A DNA stretch of 35,032 nt, from positions 1-35,032 of the forward strand of contig CABUUB010000013.1 of NCBI GenBank assembly GCA_902494625.1, read 5' to 3'. Position 1 is the first letter of the stretch. Every line of letters starts with the position of its first letter. Of the stretch, positions 1-6,922 are shown piece after piece. This DNA comes from an uncultured Collinsella sp. Its GTDB lineage: Bacteria > Actinomycetota > Coriobacteriia > Coriobacteriales > Coriobacteriaceae. Made by a program: the position numbers and the translations under genes. The notes under the pieces were generated by a model, which saw only the letters and a program-made list of their open reading frames with translations, searched no databases and was not told the DNA's origin.

Positions 1-58
1 CCCGCCGAGGAATCGGCAGGCCCCGCTTGTACATTGTATCTCGAAAGGAGATAAAACC
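1..58. other. Intergenic end downstream of rpsI, small hairpins
   Basis: This stretch follows the rpsI stop codon. Two short inverted repeats are visible: TATCTC/GAGATA at 37-53 and GCCGA/TCGGC at 4-17. Neither is followed by a U-run on the minus strand, so I do not call a terminator. The transcript may continue beyond the window edge. Confidence 0.3.
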
Positions 59-454
<396 letters not shown>

Positions 455-456
455 CT

Positions 457-900
457 TTAAGCCTCCAGCTCAATCTTCGTGGGGTTCTGGGCAGCGTGCG
501 GATGCTCGGCACCAGCGTAGACCTTAAGCTTGGTCATCTGGGCACGGCCGAGGGTGGTCTTGGGCAGCATACCGCGAACGGCGCGCTCGATGACCTTCTC
601 CGGGTGCTTCTCCATAGCCTGGCGGAAGCTCTCAGCCTTGAGGCCGCCGTTGTAGCCGCTGTGGCGATAATAGGTCTTCGTGTCGGCCTTGTTACCGGTA
701 AGCTGGACCTTATCGGCGTTGATGACGACAACGAAGTCGCCGCAGTCGCTGTTGGGCGTGAACTGGGGCTTGTTCTTACCGCGCAGGATCATTGCGATCT
801 GGGTGGCAAGACGGCCCAGGACAGCACCATCGGCGTCGACGAGAACCCAGTTGCGCTGGACCTCGCCCTGCTTGGCGTAGTGAGTCGATTTCGAAATCAC
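457..900 (-). CDS. rplM: 50S ribosomal protein L13
   Basis: This 147-aa protein is uL13, an early-assembling large-subunit protein that binds 23S rRNA. Recognisable segments are WVLVDADGAVLGRLAT near the N-terminus, LRGKNKPQFTPNSDCGDFVVVINA in the middle (quoted in part as GKNKPQFTPN), the YYRHSGYNGG motif, and RAVRGMLPKTTLGRAQM toward the C-terminus. The start is a GTG at 898-900, set by a strong GGAGG ribosome binding site 7 nt upstream; no ATG is better placed. It is the first gene of the rplM-rpsI operon, driven by a consensus-like promoter at 967-994. Confidence 0.98.
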   Translation of the reverse strand: MISKSTHYAKQGEVQRNWVLVDADGAVLGRLATQIAMILRGKNKPQFTPNSDCGDFVVVINADKVQLTGNKADTKTYYRHSGYNGGLKAESFRQAMEKHPEKVIERAVRGMLPKTTLGRAQMTKLKVYAGAEHPHAAQNPTKIELEA

Positions 901-966
901 TTAGACTCCTCCATGTACAGTACGTGTTGTTACAGAGATTCACGGGGCTCTGCAAGTAACCCGTCC

Positions 967-994
967 ATATTACCCCGCTCGCCGTACGAGTCAA
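967..994 (-). promoter_or_regulatory. Promoter of rplM-rpsI
   Basis: On the minus strand TTGACT (989-994) and TAATAT (967-972) are separated by 16 bp. They lie about 70 bp upstream of the rplM start codon, a good match to a housekeeping sigma promoter for a ribosomal protein operon. Confidence 0.75.
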
Positions 995-1094
995 CAGGTA
1001 TTTTGGCTCCGACCAGAGTTTCTGCACATGTCATCCACGAGCCATAATTTTTCCAGCTCTTTAGCTGTTGTCATTTTTTGAGGGTTCGCCGTCG

Positions 1095-1973
1095 TTAGCG
1101 CTCAACGAACTCTTGGATTTCCGCGAGCAGGCGCTTTGCCTCCTGACGGCCCTGGATATACAGGTCCAAAAGCTTTGCCGGATCGTGCTCGACATGGCCG
1201 ACCTCGACCGGCTTTTGCGGAGCGACGACCAACGCACGGCCCTCGCGCTCATACTTCCACAGGTGCATGCGCTGGATGTTATAGCGGTCGTGGCGCGTCT
1301 CGATAGCCTCGAGCAGATAGGGGTAGTCGGCATAGCGGGCACGCGCGGCCGGCATAAACTCGTAGGGCTTTTTCTCGTACGAGCGGTCCTGCGTGACGAT
1401 GACGACCGCACGGTCGAAGCCCGCCTCCTCGAGCACATGCTCGATGGGGACCGAATCGGCCACGCCGCCGTCGACATATTTGTGCCCGTCAATCTCGACC
1501 GGCGGCGTCACCAGTGGCAACGAGGTCGATGCGCGCACGGCGTCGAGATCGAGCACGGCGCTTTTGACCGGGAGGTACGTGGCGGTTCCAAAGAGCATGT
1601 CCGTCGCGACGGCGTACATCTCGATGGGGCTCGCATCGAACGTCTCGTTGTCAAAGGGATCCAGGCGGTCCTGGACATCGTTGAAAATAAAGTCGTAACC
1701 CACAATAGAGCCCGTGGACGCAAACGATGCGGCGCCCATGAAGCGGCTGTCGTTGCAGAAAGCCAGGTTGATGCGGTTGGCACGGCCGATCTGGTGCGAC
1801 TTATAGTTCACGCCGTTGAGGGCGCCGGCCGAGACGCCGTACACCGCCGGGATTTCGACACCAGCCTCCATGAGGACGTCGAGCACGCCTGCGGTAAATT
1901 GCCCGCGAAAGCTACCGCCCTCCAGGACGAGCGCGACCTTGCCGGCGTTCTTTGCCTTATCTTCTGCAGTCAT
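1095..1973 (-). CDS. Patatin-like phospholipase family protein (YjjU-like)
   Basis: This 292-aa protein is a predicted serine lipase/acyl hydrolase of the patatin fold, probably acting on membrane lipids or acyl esters in the cytoplasm. The sequence shows the oxyanion-hole glycine loop EGGSFRGQFTAGVLDVL (residues 18-34), the nucleophile elbow GVSAG with Ser48, and the catalytic Asp168 in YVDGGVADSVPIE. The Ser-Asp dyad is therefore complete. There is no signal peptide or membrane segment. The arrangement resembles E. coli YjjU and other bacterial members with a helical C-terminal extension. The ATG start is supported by GGAGG 5 nt upstream. It stands alone between rplM and the tmRNA gene. Substrate cannot be told from sequence. 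Confidence 0.9.
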   Translation of the reverse strand: MTAEDKAKNAGKVALVLEGGSFRGQFTAGVLDVLMEAGVEIPAVYGVSAGALNGVNYKSHQIGRANRINLAFCNDSRFMGAASFASTGSIVGYDFIFNDVQDRLDPFDNETFDASPIEMYAVATDMLFGTATYLPVKSAVLDLDAVRASTSLPLVTPPVEIDGHKYVDGGVADSVPIEHVLEEAGFDRAVVIVTQDRSYEKKPYEFMPAARARYADYPYLLEAIETRHDRYNIQRMHLWKYEREGRALVVAPQKPVEVGHVEHDPAKLLDLYIQGRQEAKRLLAEIQEFVER

Positions 1974-2046
1974 GTTGACCTCCTGCGATTGCGTTTTGGC
2001 CTTCTTCTACCCAGTTTTGGGATGGCGAGAGCGCGGGTTTTGGAGC

Positions 2047-2065
2047 AGAGTTCGATTCTCCGCGG
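2047..2065 (+). repeat. tmRNA T-arm-like 19-bp repeat, copy 1
   Basis: AGAGTTCGATTCTCCGCGG, identical to copy 2 at 2258-2276. Bases GAGTTCGATTCTCCGCG equal the 3' T-arm of the tmRNA at 2342-2358 read on the other strand. It may be a scar of an element that integrates at the tmRNA 3' end, although the orientation is not the usual one. Confidence 0.6.
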
Positions 2066-2257
2066 GTTTGGGGGTTCCGTTGGTGCGGGGCATGGCCGGC
2101 TGAGATTCGATAACATCGCATCGATATTGGGTTGGGGCTTTGCGCGGAGAATCCGCGTATTTGCTTCGCAAATCCGCACCGGCTTCGGCCGCCTGCCGGC
2201 GTCCTCGCCCGCGGGCTAAAAACGCTTACGCGTTTTCTTTACGCCCGCGCCCTGCAT

Positions 2258-2276
2258 AGAGTTCGATTCTCCGCGG
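2258..2276 (+). repeat. tmRNA T-arm-like 19-bp repeat, copy 2
   Basis: Second perfect copy of AGAGTTCGATTCTCCGCGG, 211 bp from copy 1 and 66 bp before the inverted match inside the tmRNA gene. No integrase gene is present in the window. Confidence 0.6.
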
Positions 2277-2285
2277 TACGGACTA

Positions 2286-2324
2286 GAAATAAAAAGGCAG
2301 GTAGATACGAATATCTACCTGCCT
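2286..2324 (-). terminator. Rho-independent terminator of tmRNA
   Basis: Read on the minus strand, a perfect hairpin (arm AGGCAGGTAGAT, loop of about 6 nt, at 2295-2324) is followed by TTTTTATTT. It lies 9 nt after the tmRNA CCA end, as expected for a primary tmRNA transcript. Confidence 0.9.
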
Positions 2325-2332
2325 GTTACTTA

Positions 2333-2696
2333 TGGTGGAGGCGCGGAGAATCGAACTCCGGTCCACGAAAGCCCCCTGATTGGCATCTCCAAGCTCAGTC
2401 GCTGGTTTAGTCTCGGACGCTTTGCGCGCAGCGACACGCTCGCGGCGTCCTAACCGGTTCGGTCTTAGCCTGCGCCATACCGATTACGTGCGCAGGAGCA
2501 TTCCCCTAACATGACGTCGCGCCGGTGTCGGGGAAATCACCGGGTTGACGCGCCGCTATAAACTAAGCAGCGAGAGCCATAGGCTCAAAAGAAGAGTTGT
2601 TGTCAATTCAATTTGACGGTACCCCTGTTTAACGAGGCGAGGAGACCTCGGCTTGCTTCCTCTCTCAGAGCTATCGTGTCGAAACCAGTCGCCCCC
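2333..2696 (-). ncRNA. ssrA: tmRNA (transfer-messenger RNA)
   Basis: This 364-nt gene encodes tmRNA, which with SmpB rescues stalled ribosomes and tags the incomplete protein for proteolysis. The 5' end GGGGGCG (2690-2696) pairs with CGCCTCC before the encoded ACCA end (2333), forming the alanine-type acceptor stem with the G-U pair expected at position 3. The 5' segment GACTGGTTTCGACACGAT and the 3' T-arm GGAGTTCGATTCTCC are typical. The tag reading frame ends GCT CTC GCT GCT TAG (stop at 2563-2565), giving a peptide read as DNNSSFEPMALAA, with the common ALAA proteolysis signal. The exact resume codon is inferred (GAC at 2602-2604). Single-piece tmRNA, not the two-piece permuted form. Confidence 0.95.
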
Positions 2697-2935
2697 GAAT
2701 GTCGGGAAAGTCTGGATGGTATCGGGCCTGCAAACACCCGATAACCGTCGACTTTTCAAGGAACACGCGGGGTGAACCCCGCTCGTGGATAGCTATCTTA
2801 CCACGTTCTAAAGGCAGACAGCTGTTCTATGCACGAGCTGTGAAGACCCCAATGTGCGCCGCACTTCACACTTTTGCTACCGATCGCGTCACGTATATTT
2901 TCGCCAAGCAAAATTGACCCGTCGAAAGGACCGTT
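2697..2935. other. Divergent intergenic region between ssrA and the next gene
   Basis: No gene is visible in these 239 bases. It must carry the tmRNA promoter (minus) and that of the plus-strand gene. A candidate for the latter is TTGCTA (2874-2879), 16 bp, TATTTT (2896-2901). I could not pick a convincing tmRNA promoter by eye. Confidence 0.35.
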
Positions 2936-3370
2936 ATGGATACCAAGCAGCAACTCATCAATGCCCTCGCAGGCCTGGGCTCAACCATTACCGAAGCTAT
3001 GGATGTCATCGAAGGCTTTGTCCCCTGCGGACATCCCGCCCTCACGATATCGAACGCACTCGTCGCGCTGGACGCTGACGATGATGCAGCTCTCGCCCAG
3101 CAGCTTGAGACCGTCGAGGGCTTTATCGACCACGTGAGTGAGAACCGCGGCGTGACCGCCTACCACAGCATCGAGGTCGAGCTCGCGGGTCCCAAAGCCG
3201 ATCTGCTCGCAGCAATCCGCGAGGTAGGCGCCCTTATGCAGACCGCAGGCGTCAAGAACACCCAAGTCAACGAGTGGGTCTACCGCAGTCTGGCAGCACT
3301 CGACAGCTCCGACGAAAAGGCAGCCGAGCAGCTCACAGAAAGTCCCGCCATTAAGGCCGAGCTTTTGTAA
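2936..3370 (+). CDS. Uncharacterised helical 144-aa protein
   Basis: I do not recognise this protein. It is acidic, has no signal peptide or membrane segment, and reads as a bundle of amphipathic helices. Two halves look loosely alike: each has a run of about 15 residues ending in hydrophobic-rich LVALDADDDAALAQQLETVEGF (residues 44-65; for example LDADDDAALAQQL) or SLAALDSSDEKAAEQL (residues 120-135), which suggests an internal duplication. The single CGH in FVPCGHPAL is the only possible metal ligand seen. The ATG start has GAAAGGA 6 nt upstream. It is one of only two plus-strand genes and is convergent with the PIN toxin gene; a large inverted repeat separates them. Confidence 0.8.
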   Translation: MDTKQQLINALAGLGSTITEAMDVIEGFVPCGHPALTISNALVALDADDDAALAQQLETVEGFIDHVSENRGVTAYHSIEVELAGPKADLLAAIREVGALMQTAGVKNTQVNEWVYRSLAALDSSDEKAAEQLTESPAIKAELL

Positions 3371-3379
3371 ATAGCAGAC

Positions 3380-3416
3380 GCGGGCCCCTTGGCGCATCGT
3401 CGTCCAAGAGGCCCGC
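3380..3416. terminator. Inverted repeat between convergent genes, possible bidirectional terminator
   Basis: Arms of 13 bp (GCGGGCCCCTTGG at 3380-3392 and CCAAGAGGCCCGC at 3404-3416) match at 12 positions, with an 11-nt loop. It sits between the convergent stops at 3370 and 3429. There is no U-run on either strand, so the terminator role is inferred from position. Confidence 0.5.
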
Positions 3417-3428
3417 AAACAGTTCGCG

Positions 3429-3944
3429 TCAACCGATAGCCGCGCCGCCGCGTTCGGCCAAGGCAAGAATCGGCATCATTTGGCACGGGGTCTTTGCTGC
3501 AAGATCGGCATGTTCGAGCAGCTTACGATCGTTGGTCACCAAGTAATCGACCTGCGCGCGCTTGCACGCGGCGAGCACCAAGTTGTCCTCGTAATCGCGA
3601 TGGAGCGCTAAGTATTTGTCGGCCAGCCAAAGGTCCGACGCATCAGCGCCCACGGCCGTGGCGTTTTCGATCATGTTCCGAGCAAACGCCAGCGCCGCAT
3701 CGCCAATTGCACGGGCAGATACCTCGTCGAGCGCTCCCCCGCTGGCAAGAACGCTACGCTTCAGTTCGTGTTGGACAACGTACAGCACGTCCTTGGCGAT
3801 ATGCACCGGAAAGAACAGCAATGCCCCCGTCTCCGTCGCCTGACTAATAAACGCACGCGCGGCAAGCGACTCAGCATGGTCGACGCAAAACGAATCAACC
3901 CATACGTTGGCGTCCACCATGATCTTGAGGGGAGCCCCACTCAC
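3429..3944 (-). CDS. PIN-domain ribonuclease toxin (VapC-like)
   Basis: This 171-aa protein has the PIN nuclease fold, which in type II toxin-antitoxin pairs cuts RNA (often tRNA or rRNA) with Mg2+. The conserved acidic residues are visible: Asp11 in VDANVWVD, Asp120 in YEDNLVLAA, and Asp139 in VTNDRKLL. The frame begins with GTG at 3942-3944, overlapping the antitoxin stop codon as GTGA, which implies translational coupling; a later ATG at 3918-3920 would remove the residues before the first strand and is less likely. It is the second gene of a two-gene operon. A non-toxin PIN role cannot be excluded, but the pairing with a small DNA-binding-like protein favours a toxin. Confidence 0.85.
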   Translation of the reverse strand: MSGAPLKIMVDANVWVDSFCVDHAESLAARAFISQATETGALLFFPVHIAKDVLYVVQHELKRSVLASGGALDEVSARAIGDAALAFARNMIENATAVGADASDLWLADKYLALHRDYEDNLVLAACKRAQVDYLVTNDRKLLEHADLAAKTPCQMMPILALAERGGAAIG

Positions 3945-4294
3945 TGGATCATCCCCTTTTGGCGATAATGCTCATCCATGGCTTCGGAATAGATTGTGTC
4001 CCAACCGCGATCGTCGGATACGGGCGACGCAGCGATGCCCAAATCTGCATAAAGCCGGTCTGCCGCTGCCCACGACGCGGCGAACGGAGTATCGTGCGCG
4101 ACGGTCTGTTGCCGGTCGTCGACGGCCGCAAGCACTTCCTCGCACTGCCCGCCACCCTGTGCGACCTTGGCCACCACCTTTTTGATGAGCTCGGGCAGTG
4201 ACCTGCCCGAAAACTGCAGCGCTTCCTCCGCATGGTCCTTGACCTGGCGATCCACGCGAACGTTCACCTGCGCCATGCCGCTAACAGCACCCAC
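3941..4294 (-). CDS. Antitoxin of PIN toxin (RelB/DinJ-like N-terminus)
   Basis: This predicted 117-aa protein should bind and silence the PIN toxin and repress the shared promoter. Residues 7-40 (AQVNVRVDRQVKDHAEEAL then SLPELIKKVVAKVA) look like the ribbon-helix-helix of RelB/DinJ-type antitoxins. The C-terminal part DDRGWDTIYSEAMDEHYRQKG is the likely toxin-binding tail. I chose the GTG at 4292-4294 because AAGGGAG lies 10 nt upstream; ATG 4274-4276 is the alternative. A longer frame starting at 4336 is ruled out because that codon lies inside the -10 box. The gene overlaps the toxin by 4 nt. The family assignment is from the fold pattern, not a confirmed match. Confidence 0.75.
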   Translation of the reverse strand: MGAVSGMAQVNVRVDRQVKDHAEEALQFSGRSLPELIKKVVAKVAQGGGQCEEVLAAVDDRQQTVAHDTPFAASWAAADRLYADLGIAASPVSDDRGWDTIYSEAMDEHYRQKGMIQ

Positions 4295-4314
4295 GTCGAT
4301 CCCGCTCCCTTCAA

Positions 4315-4333
4315 TTGCTAGCCCTGCTAGCAA
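4315..4333. promoter_or_regulatory. Operator palindrome of the toxin-antitoxin operon
   Basis: Perfect inverted repeat TTGCTAGC-CCT-GCTAGCAA (8-3-8) covering the expected transcription start, with a further GCTAGCA half-site at 4348-4354 inside the promoter spacer. This is the arrangement expected for autorepression by an RHH antitoxin. Confidence 0.7.
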
Positions 4334-4334
4334 C

Positions 4335-4363
4335 ACTATATAGAGAAGCTAGCACATGGTCAA
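4335..4363 (-). promoter_or_regulatory. Promoter of the toxin-antitoxin operon
   Basis: On the minus strand TTGACC (4358-4363), a 17-bp spacer and TATAGT (4335-4340). The predicted start near 4328 falls inside the operator palindrome. Confidence 0.8.
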
Positions 4364-4367
4364 ATGC

Positions 4368-4413
4368 AAAAGGCCTGCGCCCGGACGACACCGATGCCGT
4401 CTGGGCGCAGGCC
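4368..4413 (-). terminator. Terminator of the P-type ATPase operon
   Basis: Minus-strand hairpin with perfect 11-bp arms GGCCTGCGCCC/GGGCGCAGGCC (4403-4413 and 4372-4382), followed by TTTT. It lies 25 nt past the ATPase stop codon and insulates the toxin-antitoxin promoter downstream. Confidence 0.85.
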
Positions 4414-4437
4414 AGATAACGTGGGCGAACACGTCAG

Positions 4438-6513
4438 CTAACGCAGGTAAGCCTTTGCGTTGCCCAGGCTGTAGGCGATCGTTGAGCCGTTGTGCAGCAG
4501 CGACGACGCCTGCGGGGTAATCATGCCGGTAATACCCAATGCCAACAGCGCCGAGTTGGTGAGCATCACCTTGGAATACGAGCTCGTCAGACGGTCGATG
4601 AGACCCTGGCTCATACGGCGCAGGCGCACGATCGCGGCGAGATCCGTATCGGTCAGGATGATATCGGCGGCCTCCTTGGCGATGTCGCTTCCACCGCCCA
4701 TTGCCAGCCCCACGTCGGCCAAACCGAGCGCCGGCGAATCGTTGACGCCGTCGCCCACCATGGCAACGTGGCGCCCCTCGCCCTTAATGCGCTCAACATA
4801 CGCGTACTTATCCTCGGGCAGCAGCTCGGCCTTAAACTCGTCGACACCTGCCTCGCGAGCAATGCGCTCGGCTGTGCGCTCCGAGTCGCCCGTGAGCATG
4901 ACCACGTGCTTAACGCCCAACGCGTGCAAGTCGGCGATGGCCTCGCGGACCCCGGGCTTGAGCGGATCCTCGATGCCGAGCACGCCCACGACCGTGCCGT
5001 CGACCGCCAGGTACAGCGGCGACAAGCCCTGCATCTGGGACTCGATGCGCTCCTTGATGTCGGATTCGAGCTGTGCGCCCTCGTCATCGAACACAAAGTG
5101 AGCGGAACCGATGATGGCGCGACGCCCTTCGATGGACGAAGCGATACCATGCGCCACAATATACTCGACCGCAGCGTGACGCTCGCGGTGCTCGAGCCCA
5201 CGCTCGTGAGCAGCGTTGACCACGGCACGCGCCACCGGATGCGGGAAATGCTCCTCCAAGCAAGCAGAAAGGCGCAGAACCTCGTCCTCGCTCCAGCCAT
5301 CGGTGGTGAGCACACAGGCAAGACGCGGTTGCGCCTCGGTGAGCGTGCCGGTCTTATCGAACACAATGGTGTCGGCCTTGGCAAACGACTCAAAGTACTT
5401 GGCGCCCTTGACCATGACGCCCATCTTGGCGGCGTCGCTCATGGCAGTCATGACGGCGACGGAACCCGTGAGCTTGAGTGCGCACGAGTAGTCGACCATC
5501 AGCGCCGCCGAGGTCTTGATAAGGCTGCGCGTGGTGAGTGCGACCAGACCCGCAAGCAGGAAGTTCCACGGCACAATCTTGTTGGCGAGATCTTCCATGT
5601 GCGACTGGCCCTCGGACTTGAGCGAGTCGGCCGTCTGCACGAGCGAGACGATCGAGCGCAGCTTGGTCTGCGCCGTGTTGGCGCGCACGCGCACCAGGAT
5701 GCTGCCGTCTTCCACGACGGTGCCGGCGAACACGTCGTCGCCTGCGCTGCGCTCGACGGCCAGCGGTTCGCCGGTCAGGGTCGCCTGGTTGACCATGGCG
5801 CTCCCCTGCTCGACCACGCCATCGATGCAGATGGACATGCCGGTGCGCACGGCGACCAGATCGCCGGGCTCAAGCTCGGTCGCGGCAACGCTTACCTCGG
5901 TGTCGCCGACGACTTTTTGCGCCTTGTCGGGCACATCGAGCAGCGAGTTGATGAGCTCGTTTTCGCTCATGGCGCGCGTGTAGTCCTCGAGCAGCTCGCC
6001 CACGTTGAGCAGGAACATCGTCTGGCCCGCGGTGTCGACATCACGCTTGACGAACGAAATGCCGATGGCCGAAGCGTCGAGCACAGGAACGGTCAGGCGC
6101 GGCTGTGCCAGCTCATGAAGGGCAGCGCGCAAAAATGCCATGTAACCGGCCACGACAAACACCGCACGCAGAGGCGTCGGCAAGAACCAGCGACGTGCGT
6201 AATGGGCGCCGACGAGTGTCGCCAGGTCCATAACGAGTTTGTGCTTGCGCGGCTCGAGTTGCATCACGTAGCCCGACTTGGCATCGGCGATAGCTTGAGC
6301 ATCGAGTGCGCCCAGGGCGTCGAGCACGCTCGCACGGCGCGGCTCGTCGTACTCCAGCGCCATCTGGCCAATACGGCCATAAACGCGCACCTTGTGCACG
6401 CCGTCGATATCGCCGCTGAGCTTAAGAAGTGCGTCGAGATCGCTCTCTGGCACAGGACCCGCCAATTGAAGACGGGTCCTGCCAGGGATCTCGCTAATAA
6501 TCGAGAATCTCAT
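4438..6513 (-). CDS. P1B-type metal-transporting ATPase with atypical SCA motif
   Basis: This 691-aa membrane pump couples ATP hydrolysis to export of a heavy-metal ion or related cargo. Landmarks: an N-terminal HMA_2-like domain (residues 1-70, beginning EIPGRTRLQL, without CxxC); the actuator TLTGEP (245-250); the transmembrane metal-site stretch DYSCALKLTG (341-350); the phosphorylation motif DKTGTLT with Asp386; the P1B HP motif His425-Pro426; the TGD loop (541-543); and GDGVND (587-592). The usual CPC/SPC/CPH in the metal-site helix is replaced by Ser-Cys-Ala, so the substrate cannot be read from known classes. Start ATG follows the DUF6110-like gene by 18 nt, so the two are one operon. 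Catalytic motifs are complete, so it should be active. Confidence 0.93.
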   Translation of the reverse strand: MRFSIISEIPGRTRLQLAGPVPESDLDALLKLSGDIDGVHKVRVYGRIGQMALEYDEPRRASVLDALGALDAQAIADAKSGYVMQLEPRKHKLVMDLATLVGAHYARRWFLPTPLRAVFVVAGYMAFLRAALHELAQPRLTVPVLDASAIGISFVKRDVDTAGQTMFLLNVGELLEDYTRAMSENELINSLLDVPDKAQKVVGDTEVSVAATELEPGDLVAVRTGMSICIDGVVEQGSAMVNQATLTGEPLAVERSAGDDVFAGTVVEDGSILVRVRANTAQTKLRSIVSLVQTADSLKSEGQSHMEDLANKIVPWNFLLAGLVALTTRSLIKTSAALMVDYSCALKLTGSVAVMTAMSDAAKMGVMVKGAKYFESFAKADTIVFDKTGTLTEAQPRLACVLTTDGWSEDEVLRLSACLEEHFPHPVARAVVNAAHERGLEHRERHAAVEYIVAHGIASSIEGRRAIIGSAHFVFDDEGAQLESDIKERIESQMQGLSPLYLAVDGTVVGVLGIEDPLKPGVREAIADLHALGVKHVVMLTGDSERTAERIAREAGVDEFKAELLPEDKYAYVERIKGEGRHVAMVGDGVNDSPALGLADVGLAMGGGSDIAKEAADIILTDTDLAAIVRLRRMSQGLIDRLTSSYSKVMLTNSALLALGITGMITPQASSLLHNGSTIAYSLGNAKAYLR

Positions 6514-6531
6514 AATTTGTGCCTGAGAGCG

Positions 6532-6777
6532 TTACTCGGCTGCCTCGTCAGCAGCGGCCTCGCTCTGGGTGATGTAAGCAGCCTCGGCAACCATGTCGTC
6601 GACATTAGCCTTGGCCTGCTCGACCATGTCCTGGTAGCCGTTCTTGATGCGCATGCCGCACGCGATACCCTGCACGCAGGCGTTCTTTACCGGAGCGCTG
6701 GTGAGCAGCTTGATGCCGGCCGTACCAAGCAGAAAACCGCCACCGACAAGCAGGGTGTTAAACGTCGACTTCTTCAT
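6532..6777 (-). CDS. Small membrane protein, DUF6110-like, partner of the ATPase
   Basis: This 81-aa protein has one N-terminal hydrophobic segment (LLVGGGFLLGTAGIKLL, residues 9-25), then ACVQGIACGMRIK and an acidic, alanine-rich tail. From memory it resembles the DUF6110 family, which is found beside P1B ATPases in Gram-positive anaerobes; the role is unknown. The two cysteines in CVQGIAC could be a metal site or redox pair. The ATG at 6775-6777 is chosen because AAGGGAGAA lies 5 nt upstream; a longer in-frame opening to 7209 runs antisense-like through the ABC gene and is not coding. It precedes the ATPase by 18 nt. A metal chaperone or pump subunit is a reasonable guess, no more. Confidence 0.8.
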   Translation of the reverse strand: MKKSTFNTLLVGGGFLLGTAGIKLLTSAPVKNACVQGIACGMRIKNGYQDMVEQAKANVDDMVAEAAYITQSEAAADEAAE

Positions 6778-6882
6778 GTTGCTTCTCCCTTTTGCCGCAC
6801 AAGCGCGGCATGGTGCCTTAGCACCCGAGTTCATTAGTTTGCTCGAGCACGCTTTTGAGACTAGTTTAGTCGAACTATTATG

Positions 6883-6900
6883 GTCAACCAAAGTTAACCT
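6883..6900. promoter_or_regulatory. Possible metal-regulator site upstream of the ATPase operon
   Basis: Two GTYAACC words stand 10 bp apart (GTCAACC 6883-6889, GTTAACC 6893-6899), and AGTTAACCT (6892-6900) also occurs exactly in the promoter of the ABC/AraC genes at 10532-10540. A -10-like CATAAT (minus strand) lies at 6877-6882. A DtxR-type or other shared regulator is possible. Confidence 0.4.
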
Positions 6901-6922
6901 TTGGAAATCTTGGTCCCCTTTC

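Larger units (their letters stand above)
1974..2294. other. Gene-free stretch with two tmRNA T-arm-like repeats
   Basis: No plausible gene is seen here. It holds two perfect 19-bp direct repeats of AGAGTTCGATTCTCCGCGG at 2047-2065 and 2258-2276. Seventeen of these bases are identical to the T-arm region of the neighbouring tmRNA gene but lie in the opposite orientation. A self-complementary CGCGGA/TCCGCG sequence lies between them near 2140-2160. Confidence 0.6.

Noticed and set aside
1068..2219. A 383-codon plus-strand open frame opposite the patatin gene
   Set aside because: Composition typical of an antisense shadow (rich in His, Arg, Asp); the minus-strand lipase has all motifs.
2936..3370. 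Ferritin or other metal-binding role for the unknown helical protein
   Set aside because: Only one CGH and no pattern of carboxylate or histidine ligands is visible.
4277..4336. Longer N-terminus of the antitoxin starting with GTG at 4336
   Set aside because: That codon lies in the -10 box of the promoter, so it would not be transcribed.
4492..6837. A 781-codon open frame on the plus strand opposite the P-type ATPase
   Set aside because: It is antisense to a gene with full catalytic motifs and has no domain, good start or ribosome binding site; it is a by-product of high-GC codon use.
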